Assembly: GCA_963727045.1 (NCBI GenBank)
Contig: CAVSES010000002.1
Span: 1,426,001-1,490,000 of the forward strand
Direction of reading: 5' to 3'
Source of the DNA: Bog-1198 sp963727045
GTDB taxonomy: Bacteria; Pseudomonadota; Gammaproteobacteria; Steroidobacterales; Steroidobacteraceae
DNA length: 64,000 nt
Part shown: positions 8,814 to 17,040 of the stretch, in pieces
How the letters are laid out: every line of letters begins with the position of its first letter
Position numbering within the stretch: the stretch's first letter is position 1
Notes under the pieces: model-generated
What the model was told of the DNA's origin: nothing
The model's database searches: none
What the model saw: only the letters and a program-made list of their open reading frames with translations
Program-made: the position numbers and the translations under genes

Positions 8814-10484
8814 ATGAAGTCATCCAGGGGCCTGTTGCTCGCGTTCCTGGTCCTCGCCGCGGCGCTGCCCGTATGGGCGGCGAAGCTCACCGATACGGAA
8901 CACACGCGCATCGAAGAGCCGCGGCCCGCGGACCTGCCGAGCGACGCCGAACTCGAGGCGGCCGGGGCGCTCATCGGAAAGGTCGACATCGACGCCCGCA
9001 ACATATTCGACGAGAACGACGCGCGCGAGCGCAACGGGCTGTTTCGGCTCGCGAACCACCTGCACATACGCACCAAGTTAGCAACGATCAGGGCGCAACT
9101 CCTGTTCGAGAGCGGGGACAGGTATACCGCACGCAAGCTCGCGGAAACCGAGCGGGCGTTGCGCCTGCTGAACTACATCTACGATGCGAGGGTGGTGCCC
9201 GTGCGCTATGCGGACGGCAAGGTGGACGTCAAGGTGATCACCAAGGACGTCTGGACCTTGAGCCCCGGCCTTTCCTTCGGCCGCGCCGGCGGCTCCAACA
9301 GCACAAATTTCAATCTTCAGGACACGAATTTCCTGGGGTGGGGAAAGTCGCTGCAGGTGTCGCACGGCGCCACCGTCGATCGCACCAGCAACACGGTGGC
9401 GTGGAGCGATCCGAATGTGTTCGGCTCGAAATGGACCACGGCCGCCGCGTACGTCGGGTCGAGCGACGGTACAGAGCGCGTCATGCAGATCGCGCACCCC
9501 TTCTACTCGTTGGATACGCGCTGGAGCACGAAGATAACGGCCGTCAAGTTCGACCGCACGATCTCCAGGTACAACCTGGGCGACATCGTCGATCAATTCA
9601 ACGACAACGAATCCGCATTCGAGCTGAGCGGAGGTGTTTCCAGCGGCTTGATCGACGGGTGGACCAAGCGCCTTACGTTCGGGATCCGCTACGACCGCAG
9701 TTTGTTCCTGCCGGCGCCGGGCACGGGCACGCCGGCGCAGCAGCTGCCGGCGGACCGGACCTTGTCCTACCCCTTCGTCGGATTCGACATTCTTCAGGAC
9801 AAATTCGAGAAAATCGGCGACGAGAACCAGATAGGCCGGACGGAGGACTTGTATTTCGGAACCGAGGTCTCCGGCGAAGCGGGCTTGGTGAACTCCGCAT
9901 TCGGCGCGGACCGCAATGCCGTTCTGTTGGTGGCGCACCTGCTGCGTGGATTCAAATTGACCGACTTGCAGCAGCTGTTCGTGACCAGCAATTTCACCAC
10001 GCGCATCGAAGAGGGCCGCGCGCGCGATTTGATCGCAGATGCGGGAGCCAAATATTATTGGCGCTGGCGCACCGACTGGCTCCTTTATGCGGAGCTGTCG
10101 GGGACCGTGACTGATTCGCTCGATCCCGAATTGCAGGTGCTGCTCGGCGGTGACAACGGGTTGCGAGGCTACCCTCTGCGCTACGAGTCCGGGACCTCGC
10201 GGGCGCTTTTCACCATCGAGCAGCGGGTCTACACGGACTGGTTTCCGTTTCGCCTGGTAAGGGTGGGCGGGGCCATTTTCGCCGACGTCGGCCGAACGTG
10301 GGGCAGCGGCGTCATCGGCAACAGCAATCCTGGGTTGTTGAAGGACGCCGGATTCGGCTTGAGGATCGGCAACACGCGCTCAGGCCTCGGCAACGTGCTG
10401 CACATCGACCTTGCATTTCCGCTGAACAACATCCCGGGAATCAACAAGGTCCAATTCATTGTGCAGACGATGCAAAGCTTCTAG
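8814..10484 (+). CDS. Omp85-superfamily outer-membrane protein with short POTRA region
   Basis: A 556-residue protein. A signal peptide ends at about residue 22 (V-W-A-A-K). About 120 residues of POTRA-like sequence follow (L-L-N-Y-I-Y-D-A-R-V-V-P-V, then K-V-D-V-K-V-I-T-K-D-V-W-T-L-S-P). The rest is a 16-strand-type beta barrel. The BamA/TamA L6 signature is visible as G-G-D-N-G-L-R-G-Y-P near residue 447, and the chain ends in F as expected of a barrel beta-signal. BamA has five POTRA domains and TamA three; only about one fits here. It could be an assembly or lipid-export factor rather than BamA. Confidence 0.78.
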   Translation: MKSSRGLLLAFLVLAAALPVWAAKLTDTEHTRIEEPRPADLPSDAELEAAGALIGKVDIDARNIFDENDARERNGLFRLANHLHIRTKLATIRAQLLFESGDRYTARKLAETERALRLLNYIYDARVVPVRYADGKVDVKVITKDVWTLSPGLSFGRAGGSNSTNFNLQDTNFLGWGKSLQVSHGATVDRTSNTVAWSDPNVFGSKWTTAAAYVGSSDGTERVMQIAHPFYSLDTRWSTKITAVKFDRTISRYNLGDIVDQFNDNESAFELSGGVSSGLIDGWTKRLTFGIRYDRSLFLPAPGTGTPAQQLPADRTLSYPFVGFDILQDKFEKIGDENQIGRTEDLYFGTEVSGEAGLVNSAFGADRNAVLLVAHLLRGFKLTDLQQLFVTSNFTTRIEEGRARDLIADAGAKYYWRWRTDWLLYAELSGTVTDSLDPELQVLLGGDNGLRGYPLRYESGTSRALFTIEQRVYTDWFPFRLVRVGGAIFADVGRTWGSGVIGNSNPGLLKDAGFGLRIGNTRSGLGNVLHIDLAFPLNNIPGINKVQFIVQTMQSF

Positions 10485-10493
10485 CGCCCCCCC

Positions 10494-10979
10494 CTAGTGC
10501 TGCACCGACTTGCGTCGCTTCGAGTAGAGCCAGAGGAATCCGATGCACACGGCGAAATTGAGCACCCACCACCAAAGTTGGCGGGAGGAGTTTCTCTCGT
10601 CCGATTGACCAGCCGCGGCCGCAACTTGCAGCGTCCCCTTCAAAGACTCCCGCGCCGCGCCTTCCACCCGAAATTCGACGGCTGCCGCGCCTGGCAGCGC
10701 GAGATCCTTCGCCTGCAGCGTGAAGCTGCCGTCCGATTCAGCAGTGGCCGGGTGGGCAACGCCGCGCAGCACCACGATCAGCGCAACGTCGCGCACCGGA
10801 GCGTTGTCGACCAATCGGCTGAGATGAACGATCATCCGATCCTCATGCACCAGTCCGACCGCCAAGAGATCGGAAGATCGCGCCTCTATCCGCGCAGGCG
10901 CCGGCGGATCCGCCGCGGCCGCGGCCATGACGCCCAGAACGAGCGTCGACGCGAATCCGACTGCCGTCGCCCGTCTCAA
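10494..10979 (-). CDS. Exported protein with C-terminal membrane anchor, unknown function
   Basis: About 161 residues. TTG 10979 is preferred as start because it overlaps the stop of the upstream DUF4337 gene (TTGA) and gives a clean signal peptide: L-R-R, a hydrophobic stretch, then A-A-A-A-A-D. A beta-rich periplasmic domain of about 90 residues follows, then a transmembrane helix (W-W-W-V-L-N-F-A-V-C-I-G-F-L-W-L) and a basic tail K-R-R-K. I do not recognise the domain. An ATG at 11078 would lie inside the neighbouring gene and give no signal peptide. Confidence 0.6.
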   Translation of the reverse strand: MRRATAVGFASTLVLGVMAAAAADPPAPARIEARSSDLLAVGLVHEDRMIVHLSRLVDNAPVRDVALIVVLRGVAHPATAESDGSFTLQAKDLALPGAAAVEFRVEGAARESLKGTLQVAAAAGQSDERNSSRQLWWWVLNFAVCIGFLWLYSKRRKSVQH

Positions 10980-11497
10980 AGCAGGAAACCCCAGATGCCC
11001 ATCGCTGTTCCTGCGATTCCCGCGAGCACGCCGAAGATGGGAAAGAAGTTCTTGCGCGCCAGAAAATAAAGCGAACACAGCACCAGACCGAGTTCCAGGA
11101 AGCCTTCGCCGATGTCGAAGCGCAGCGCCCGGCGCTCCTCAACCGCGGTCTCGTCGTCCTTCGCCCTGGCATCTTCCTGTATTTTCTCGGCGTCCGCCGT
11201 GTACTTGGCGCGCGCCGCCTCCAGTTTTTGTACGGGGGCTTCCAGCTTTGAGGGATCCGAACCCAGGGTATGCAGCAGCGTCAGCGCAACTTCGCTGGTG
11301 TATTCGCGGTTCTTCTTGGCCTGGTAGTAGGCCCAGGCGTCGTTCGATTCGGTTCTATGAATGACCGCCTCGGTATGCGCGCGATGCGAGGCGATGGTGA
11401 TGACCGACAGAAAGATGCCGACGACGCCCACCAGAATCCCGACACGGCGGGTATCGGGATCGGCGGCATGTTCGGGTTTGACTTCGATTTCAGGCAT
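10976..11497 (-). CDS. DUF4337-like membrane protein
   Basis: A 173-residue protein. It has an N-terminal transmembrane helix (about 18-37), a long charged coiled-coil-like middle (K-L-E-A-A-R-A-K-Y-T-A-D-A-E), and two C-terminal transmembrane helices ending G-F-L-L. The segment A-W-A-Y-Y-Q-A-K-K just after the first helix is typical of DUF4337. The function of this family is unknown. It overlaps the downstream exported protein by 4 nt, so the two are probably translated together and may act together in the inner membrane. Confidence 0.72.
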   Translation of the reverse strand: MPEIEVKPEHAADPDTRRVGILVGVVGIFLSVITIASHRAHTEAVIHRTESNDAWAYYQAKKNREYTSEVALTLLHTLGSDPSKLEAPVQKLEAARAKYTADAEKIQEDARAKDDETAVEERRALRFDIGEGFLELGLVLCSLYFLARKNFFPIFGVLAGIAGTAMGIWGFLL

Positions 11498-11542
11498 GGT
11501 CCAAAGGTGTCCTTGATGGGTTGCCGCAGGCGGTGCAACCGG

Positions 11543-12160
11543 TCACGGGGATGTGATCGGTGCGTGGCCCGGCTGCGAAGCGACTCTCGCCAGCCACGCG
11601 CGGATGGCGGGGTATGCGTCGAGCGGTATTCCCGCCTCCGATGCCACGTGTGTATACGCGTATAGCCCGATATCGGCCAGCGTGAAGCGATCGGCGACCA
11701 GAAACGGCCTGCCCGTGAGGCCGCGCTCCAAGACGGCGAGCGCTTCGCGACCCTTCGTCGCCTTCTCGGTCAACCGCTCCCCGAGTTCAGCGGGCGTCTT
11801 GTGCAACGAGGTCAACCAGAATCGCGCCGTGCCGATATTCGGCTCGAGGTTGTACTGCTCGAAACACAGCCATTGCCACATGAGCGCGCGCTGCCAAACG
11901 TCGCCCGGAATCAAATCGCTGCCGTCGGCCAGGAAGCCGATGATCGCATGGCTCTCCGACAAGTAGCCGCGGCCCGGAATCTCGAGCAGCGGAATTCTGC
12001 CGTTTGGATTCTTTGCGAGGAATTCGGCGGTGCGCGTGGCTCCGCGCGTGATATCCATCTGCACGAGCCGATACGGGATCTTCAGATGCTTGCACACCAG
12101 GCGGACCTTGAAGCCGTTGCCGGAAGGCAGGTAATCGTACAGTGTGTATTGGGCGTTCAT
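11543..12160 (-). CDS. Glutathione S-transferase family protein
   Basis: A 205-residue protein with a thioredoxin-like N-terminal domain (Y-T-L-Y-D-Y-L-P-S-G-N-G-F-K-V-R-L, then N-P-N-G-R-I-P-L-L and L-S-E-S-H-A-I, the glutathione gamma-Glu site) and an all-helical C-terminal domain with D-R-F-T-L-A-D-I. The family conjugates or reduces with glutathione; gshA is also in this window. The start codon overlaps the ilvN stop (ATGA), so it is the second gene of an ilvN-gst unit. The substrate is not predictable. Confidence 0.88.
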   Translation of the reverse strand: MNAQYTLYDYLPSGNGFKVRLVCKHLKIPYRLVQMDITRGATRTAEFLAKNPNGRIPLLEIPGRGYLSESHAIIGFLADGSDLIPGDVWQRALMWQWLCFEQYNLEPNIGTARFWLTSLHKTPAELGERLTEKATKGREALAVLERGLTGRPFLVADRFTLADIGLYAYTHVASEAGIPLDAYPAIRAWLARVASQPGHAPITSP

Positions 12161-12657
12161 TTGACCGCATGCAGGCGCGGGTTGGCCCGCGCGATGCCGA
12201 GGACGCCGCTGCGCACCACTTCGACGATTTCGCCGAACGCGGAAACGTTTGCAATGAACTCGCCTATCTCGGTTTCGGTGCTCGTCAACTCCACGATGAA
12301 ACTCGAGGGATTGGATGAAAGGACTTTGCCGCCGACGCGGCGCAGCAATGTGCCCACGGCCTCGACGTGCCCGGCCGGGACGTGCAGCTTGATCAGCAGC
12401 AATTCCCGGGCCAGGTGATGTTCGCTGGTCATGTCCTCCACCGCCACGACGTCCACCAGCTTCAACAGCTGGGCGTTGATCTGAGCTATGACATGGTCGG
12501 AGCCGATGGTGACGAGCGTGATTCGCGACACGGTCGGGTCGTTCGTGGGCGCGACCGACAGGGACTCGATATTGTAGCCGCGGGTGGATATGAGGCCCGT
12601 GACGCGCGTGAGCGCGCCCGCTTCGTTTTGCAGGAGTATTGCGATGAGGTGGCGCAT
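12157..12657 (-). CDS. ilvN: Acetolactate synthase small (regulatory) subunit
   Basis: A 166-residue regulatory subunit of acetohydroxyacid synthase that binds valine and activates the catalytic subunit. The N-terminal ACT domain is clear: L-L-Q-N-E-A-G-A-L-T-R-V, R-G-Y-N-I-E-S-L-S-V, then R-I-T-L-V. The C-terminal ALS_ss region follows with F-G-E-I-V-E-V-V-R-S-G. Length is that of IlvH/IlvN. Unusually, it is transcribed away from the large-subunit gene, with 82 bp between the two start codons, and is co-transcribed with a GST gene instead. Confidence 0.92.
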   Translation of the reverse strand: MRHLIAILLQNEAGALTRVTGLISTRGYNIESLSVAPTNDPTVSRITLVTIGSDHVIAQINAQLLKLVDVVAVEDMTSEHHLARELLLIKLHVPAGHVEAVGTLLRRVGGKVLSSNPSSFIVELTSTETEIGEFIANVSAFGEIVEVVRSGVLGIARANPRLHAVK

Positions 12658-12739
12658 GGATTTCCAAGCATACGGGAGGGCGGCACTTGGGCGCCAGGGC
12701 GAGAACTGCTAGTCTTTGGCCGTGAAAGACCGTTTCGAC

Positions 12740-14557
12740 ATGTTAAATCAAGCCGCGCACCCTCTCGCGGGCGCCACCATGACGGGCGCGGACATGCTCG
12801 TCCAGGTGTTGGCCGACGAGGGTGTCGACACGATTTTCGGCTACAGCGGCGGGGCGATTTTGCCGATATACGATTCCGTGTTCCGCTACAACCAGGAGCA
12901 CCGGTCGTCGATGCCGCTGATTGTGCCGGCCAATGAGCAGGGTGCCGGATTCATGGCGGCCGGATTCGCTCGCGCCAGCGGCCGGGTGGGCGTGGCGCTC
13001 GTCACCTCGGGTCCCGGGGCCACCAATATGGTGACCCCGGTGCGCGATTCGATGGCCGATTCCGTGCCTCTGGTGGTGATATGCGGCCAGGTGCCGACGA
13101 CCGCCATCGGCACGGATGCTTTTCAGGAGGCACCCGTGCCGAGCATCATGGGGGCCGTCGCGAAGCACGTGTTCCTGGTCACGGACCCCGCCAAATTGGA
13201 GGCCACGGTTCGCACGGCGTTCGAAATCGCCCGCACCGGCCGCCCTGGCCCGGTGGTGCTCGACGTGCCGAAGGACGTGCAGAACTGGAGGGGTGTGTTC
13301 CATGGCTCGGGACGCCTGCCGGTGGCGGGTTACCGGCAGCGGATGAACCGCTTGGAGGCGAGCAGGGTGCCGGAAGGGGCATGCGCGGACTTATTCGCCG
13401 CGTTGGGCGCCTCGAAGCGTCCGCTGATCTATGCGGGCGGCGGTGTCATCAACGGCAGCGCCGCGCATGCGCTTCGGGAGTTCTCCAAGGAATTTCAGAT
13501 TCCGGTGGTCACCACTCTGATGGGAATCGGCGCGGTCGACACGACGCATCCCCTGTCGATGCGCATGCTCGGGATGCACGGCGCGGCATTCGCCAACTAC
13601 GCGGTCGACGACTGCGACTGCCTGTTGGCGCTCGGTGCGCGTTTCGACGACCGGGTTGCCGGCAATCCGGCCAAATTCGCGGGCGGCGCCAAATTCATCG
13701 CGCATCTGGACATCGATGCCTCGGAGATCAACAAGGTCAAGCGGGTCGACTGGAGTCATGTGGGATTGATGCCGGATGCGCTCCAGAGCTTGCTGGAATA
13801 TGGCAACCGCAAGGGATTCACGCGCGACTGGTCCGAGTGGCACCGGCACTGCAACGATCTGAGGTCGCAGTACGCCATGAACTACGACCGCGACAGCGCG
13901 TTGATTCAGCCTTACTACGTCATTGAGGAAATCAATCGGCTGACGTGCGGCGAGGCCATCATCACCACCGGCGTGGGCCAACACCAGATGTGGGCGGCGC
14001 AGTACTTTGATTTTCGCAGTCCGCGGCTCTGGCTGACGTCGGGCAGCATGGGCACCATGGGTTTCGGCCTGCCGGCGGCGGTCGGCGCCCAGTACGCGCA
14101 GCGGAATCGTCTGGTCATCGACATCGACGGCGACGCCAGCATTCGGATGAATATCGGCGAACTCGAAACCGTCACGACCTACGATCTGCCCATCAAAGTG
14201 GTGGTGCTCAACAATTGCGGCGACGGCATGGTCAAGCAATGGCAGAAGCTGTTTCACAACGGCCGCCTGAGCGCGAGCGACAAGAGCCTGCACACCAAGG
14301 ATTTCGTCAAGGCGGCATTGGCCGACGGCTTCAAATACGCCGTCCGTCTCGACCGCAAGGCCGACGTGCCCCGGGTCATCGAGGAGTTCATCCGGTTCAG
14401 TGGCGCCGCGTTCCTCGAAGTCATGATCGATCCGGACGCCGGTGTGTATCCCATGGTCGGCCCCGGCCAGGCCTACGCAGACATGATCACGGGCGAGCAC
14501 ATTCCGTCTCGCACCAAAGTCGAGATCAAGACGCCGGACGCGTCCGAAATGTTCTGA
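12740..14557 (+). CDS. ilvB: Acetolactate synthase large (catalytic) subunit
   Basis: A 605-residue ThDP enzyme condensing pyruvate with pyruvate or 2-ketobutyrate in valine, leucine and isoleucine synthesis. The N-terminal ThDP-binding domain carries catalytic Glu66 in P-A-N-E-Q-G, then S-G-P-G-A-T-N and G-T-D-A-F-Q-E-A. The central FAD domain and C-terminal pyrophosphate domain with D-I-D-G-D-A-S and V-V-L-N-N follow. It differs from textbook IlvB at R-H-E-Q (here A-N-E-Q) and G-D-G-S (here G-D-A-S), so it is a divergent member. TTG 12716 and GTG 12722 are alternative in-frame starts. Confidence 0.88.
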   Translation: MLNQAAHPLAGATMTGADMLVQVLADEGVDTIFGYSGGAILPIYDSVFRYNQEHRSSMPLIVPANEQGAGFMAAGFARASGRVGVALVTSGPGATNMVTPVRDSMADSVPLVVICGQVPTTAIGTDAFQEAPVPSIMGAVAKHVFLVTDPAKLEATVRTAFEIARTGRPGPVVLDVPKDVQNWRGVFHGSGRLPVAGYRQRMNRLEASRVPEGACADLFAALGASKRPLIYAGGGVINGSAAHALREFSKEFQIPVVTTLMGIGAVDTTHPLSMRMLGMHGAAFANYAVDDCDCLLALGARFDDRVAGNPAKFAGGAKFIAHLDIDASEINKVKRVDWSHVGLMPDALQSLLEYGNRKGFTRDWSEWHRHCNDLRSQYAMNYDRDSALIQPYYVIEEINRLTCGEAIITTGVGQHQMWAAQYFDFRSPRLWLTSGSMGTMGFGLPAAVGAQYAQRNRLVIDIDGDASIRMNIGELETVTTYDLPIKVVVLNNCGDGMVKQWQKLFHNGRLSASDKSLHTKDFVKAALADGFKYAVRLDRKADVPRVIEEFIRFSGAAFLEVMIDPDAGVYPMVGPGQAYADMITGEHIPSRTKVEIKTPDASEMF

Positions 14558-14568
14558 AGAGTGCGGGG

Positions 14569-14988
14569 CTACCAGACGCCGGTGTTGGGCATCTGGGTCC
14601 ACGGCTCCGCCGGGGCAAGTGCCGCCCCTTTTTGCAACAACTCGATGGAAATGTTGTCCGGCGAGCGCACGAACGCCATGCGGCCGTCGCGCGGCGGCCG
14701 GTTGATCGTGACCCCGTGGTCCATCAGGCGGCGGCAAGCGACGTAGATGTCGTCCACCGCATAGGCCAGGTGTCCGAAGTTGCGTCCGCCGGCATACGCT
14801 TCGGGATCCCAGTTGTGAGTGAGTTCCACCTGCGCATCTTCGTCGCCGGCCGCCGCCAAAAACACCAGTGTGTACCGTCCTTGCGGGTATTCGCGGCGCG
14901 ACAGCTCGCGAAGGCCCAGGGCGTCGCGGTAGAAGCGCAACGATTGCTCGATGTCCGTCACCCGTACCATAGTGTGCAAATACTTCAT
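14569..14988 (-). CDS. gloA: Lactoylglutathione lyase (glyoxalase I)
   Basis: A 139-residue VOC-fold metalloenzyme that isomerises the methylglyoxal-glutathione hemithioacetal to S-lactoylglutathione. Visible landmarks are Y-L-H-T-M-V-R-V with the first metal His, Q-V-E-L-T-H-N-W with Glu, F-G-H-L-A-Y-A-V-D-D with the second His, and S-I-E-L-L with the final Glu. All four ligands are present. It is convergent with ilvB and 40 bp from the divergent VOC gene. The supply of glutathione from GshA fits its role. Confidence 0.9.
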   Translation of the reverse strand: MKYLHTMVRVTDIEQSLRFYRDALGLRELSRREYPQGRYTLVFLAAAGDEDAQVELTHNWDPEAYAGGRNFGHLAYAVDDIYVACRRLMDHGVTINRPPRDGRMAFVRSPDNISIELLQKGAALAPAEPWTQMPNTGVW

Positions 14989-15028
14989 GCGTGTCTTCCT
15001 CGTGTAGCTCTCAAATCTGGAGGAACCG

Positions 15029-15409
15029 ATGCACAAAAGCAAACTTGCTGGATTCATCATCGATTGCCGTACCGACGATCTTCAGGGTGCCGCCGAATTT
15101 TGGAGCGGGGCGCTTGGAATGCCCTTGCGCGACCTGCCGCCCGATGAGGCCAGACTCTACAGAGGGCTCGACGATTCGACGCACGGCCTCAGTGTCGAGG
15201 TTCAAAAAGTGGAGCATGCGAGCCGCGTCCACCTGGATATCGAAACCGACGACATCGACGCAGAAGTTCGCCGGCTCGAGGGCCTCGGTGCCAGGCGGAT
15301 CGAGGCCGTTCACACGTGGTGGGTCATGGAGGCCCCGACCGGTCAACGGTTTTGCGTAGTTCGCGTCGCATCGCAGGCGTTCGAAGAACGAGCCACGCAA
15401 TGGCCATAA
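15029..15409 (+). CDS. VOC-family protein (glyoxalase-like domain)
   Basis: A 126-residue protein with the paired beta-alpha-beta-beta-beta layout of VOC enzymes. It opens with A-G-F-I-I-D-C-R-T-D-D, continues with A-A-E-F-W-S-G-A-L-G-M, and has V-H-L-D-I-E-T-D-D-I in the second half. It resembles the Glyoxalase_6 group rather than GloA. GGAGG lies just before the ATG. It is divergent from gloA with a 40-bp gap. Substrate unknown; antibiotic-resistance or C-C bond roles in related proteins cannot be inferred here. Confidence 0.8.
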   Translation: MHKSKLAGFIIDCRTDDLQGAAEFWSGALGMPLRDLPPDEARLYRGLDDSTHGLSVEVQKVEHASRVHLDIETDDIDAEVRRLEGLGARRIEAVHTWWVMEAPTGQRFCVVRVASQAFEERATQWP

Positions 15410-15747
15410 GGCGGGACTGCCGTCCTTTGCCCGGCGAGACGACACGTTCCGGATGTTGCGCGATTGTCACAAATTGACGACATATTTGACATAGTGCAGC
15501 AATGGCCCCGTCTTACGTCATAAGCAATAGATTTATCTACGTTATCTGTTATTATTGAGTTGTCGACTCAGCGCGTATTTTTAGCCAGCGTTACTTAGTT
15601 GCAACACTGGACTGACAACGAAGGTCGAACGTAGAGTCAATACCTCTACGTATCTTCCGATCCAGGACGTGTTCGGGTTCTTACCCGGCACCTGTTCCCC
15701 TCGAATTCCCCGGCCAGCCCGGGGATTCTTTTGATCCTAAAGGCGAA
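15410..15747 (+). ncRNA. Candidate structured leader or small RNA upstream of dctA
   Basis: This 338-bp interval has no convincing reading frame and its first half is more AT-rich than its surroundings. Its 3' half could fold into three successive hairpins. The first has an 8-bp perfect stem at 15629-15636/15644-15651. The second has CGGGT/ACCCG at 15674-15678/15683-15687. The third is a GC-rich terminator stem at 15703-15728 followed by TTTT. The terminator ends only about 15 nt before the dctA ATG, so the RNA is either an independent small RNA or an attenuating leader. TTGACA-like elements occur near 15473 and 15487, but no matching -10 is obvious. It matches no RNA family I recognise. Confidence 0.4.
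15703..15732 (+). terminator. Intrinsic terminator before dctA
   Basis: CCCCGG (15708-15713) pairs with CCGGGG (15719-15724) across a 5-nt loop. GAAT (15703-15706) pairs with ATTC (15725-15728) with T15707 bulged, and TTTT follows at 15729-15732. This is a complete Rho-independent terminator placed between an upstream transcript and the dctA start. Confidence 0.75.
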
Positions 15748-17040
15748 ATGCCTCCGAATCGCTTAAAGTTCGGACGCGTGAAAATCCTGCGTTCTCTGTA
15801 TTTCCAGGTCATCGTTGCCATCGCTTTGGGCGTGCTATTGGGTGCTCTGCACCCGCAAGCCGGCGCCGCAATGAAGCCGTTCGGCGACGCTTTCATCAAG
15901 CTCATCAAGATGTTGATCGCACCGGTGATCTTCTGCACCGTGGTGACGGGTATCGCGCAAGTAGAAGACTTGAAGAAGGTCGGGAAGACCGCCGGCCTCG
16001 CGCTGGTGTACTTCGAGGTCATGAGCACCGCGGCGCTGATTGTGGGACTGATCGTGGTCAATATCCTCTCGCCGGGAAGCGGCATGAACGTCGATCCCCG
16101 AACCCTGGACACGGCCTCCGTCGCTCCCTTTGCCGGCGCGGGCAAACTGCAGTCGGTGCCGGATTTCCTGATGAACATCATTCCCAGCACCGTTGTCGAT
16201 GCGTTCGCCAAAGGGGAGGTCCTTCAAGTGCTGCTGGTGGCACTGCTGTTCGGCTTCGCCCTGCAGCGCCTGGGCCCCCGCGGGGCGCCGCTGCTCAACT
16301 TCATCGACGTGCTGTCGCGCGTGCTGTTCGGGATCGTCGGCGCGATCATGAGGCTGGCGCCGTTGGGTGCGTTCGGCGCCATGGCCTTTACCATCGGCAA
16401 ATACGGATTCCATTCCCTGTTGGCCCTTGGCCGTCTGATGGGCTGCTTTTACGCCACCTGTCTCGCGTTCATTTTCGGTGTCCTCGGATTGGTGGCACGC
16501 CTGCATGGATTTCGCATCTGGCGCTTCGTCAAGTACATCGGTGACGAGCTGCTCATCGTGCTGGGCACTTCGTCATCGGAGTCGGTGCTGCCGCGGATGA
16601 TTGCCAAGCTGCAAAAAATCGGCGCCGGCAAATCGGTGGTGGGATTGGTGATTCCGGCCGGCTATTCGTTCAATCTCGACGGGACCTCGATCTACCTGAC
16701 CATGGCGACGTTGTTCATCGCGCAGGCGACTAACACGCCGATGAGCTTGCTGCAGCAACTCACGTTGCTGGCGGTGTTGCTGCTCACATCCAAGGGCGCG
16801 GCCGGCGTCACGGGCTCGGGTTTCATCGTGCTGGCCGCGACGCTGTCTTCCGTCGGCACTTTGCCGGTGGCCGGCCTCGCGCTGATTTTGGGCATCGATC
16901 GATTCATGTCGGAGGCGCGGGCGCTGACCAATGTCATCGGCAACGGCGTGGCGACGCTGGTCGTCGCGAAATGGACCGGCGAGCTCGATGCCGTCACAAT
17001 GAGGCGCGAGCTGGGCGGAGAAACAGATGCGAATCAGTGA
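15748..17040 (+). CDS. dctA: Dicarboxylate/amino acid:cation symporter (DctA family)
   Basis: A 430-residue inner-membrane carrier of the DAACS family, which takes up C4-dicarboxylates or acidic amino acids with H+ or Na+. Signatures are K-M-L-I-A-P-V-I-F in helix 2, T-S-S-S-E-S-V-L-P in the first re-entrant hairpin, P-A-G-Y-S-F-N-L-D-G-T-S-I-Y in helix 7, and T-S-K-G-A-A-G-V-T-G-S-G-F in the second hairpin. All key substrate-site residues appear present. The last 14 nt overlap cysK. A terminator-bearing leader precedes it. GTG 15778 is an alternative start. Confidence 0.88.
   Translation: MPPNRLKFGRVKILRSLYFQVIVAIALGVLLGALHPQAGAAMKPFGDAFIKLIKMLIAPVIFCTVVTGIAQVEDLKKVGKTAGLALVYFEVMSTAALIVGLIVVNILSPGSGMNVDPRTLDTASVAPFAGAGKLQSVPDFLMNIIPSTVVDAFAKGEVLQVLLVALLFGFALQRLGPRGAPLLNFIDVLSRVLFGIVGAIMRLAPLGAFGAMAFTIGKYGFHSLLALGRLMGCFYATCLAFIFGVLGLVARLHGFRIWRFVKYIGDELLIVLGTSSSESVLPRMIAKLQKIGAGKSVVGLVIPAGYSFNLDGTSIYLTMATLFIAQATNTPMSLLQQLTLLAVLLLTSKGAAGVTGSGFIVLAATLSSVGTLPVAGLALILGIDRFMSEARALTNVIGNGVATLVVAKWTGELDAVTMRRELGGETDANQ

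Noticed and set aside
13391..14737. Long minus-strand frame opposite ilvB
   Set aside because: High GC content keeps antisense frames open; the plus strand encodes all acetolactate synthase motifs.
15410..15747. 6S RNA, SRP RNA or a glycine riboswitch in the leader before dctA
   Set aside because: None of the conserved motifs of these RNAs could be found; only generic hairpins and a terminator are visible.
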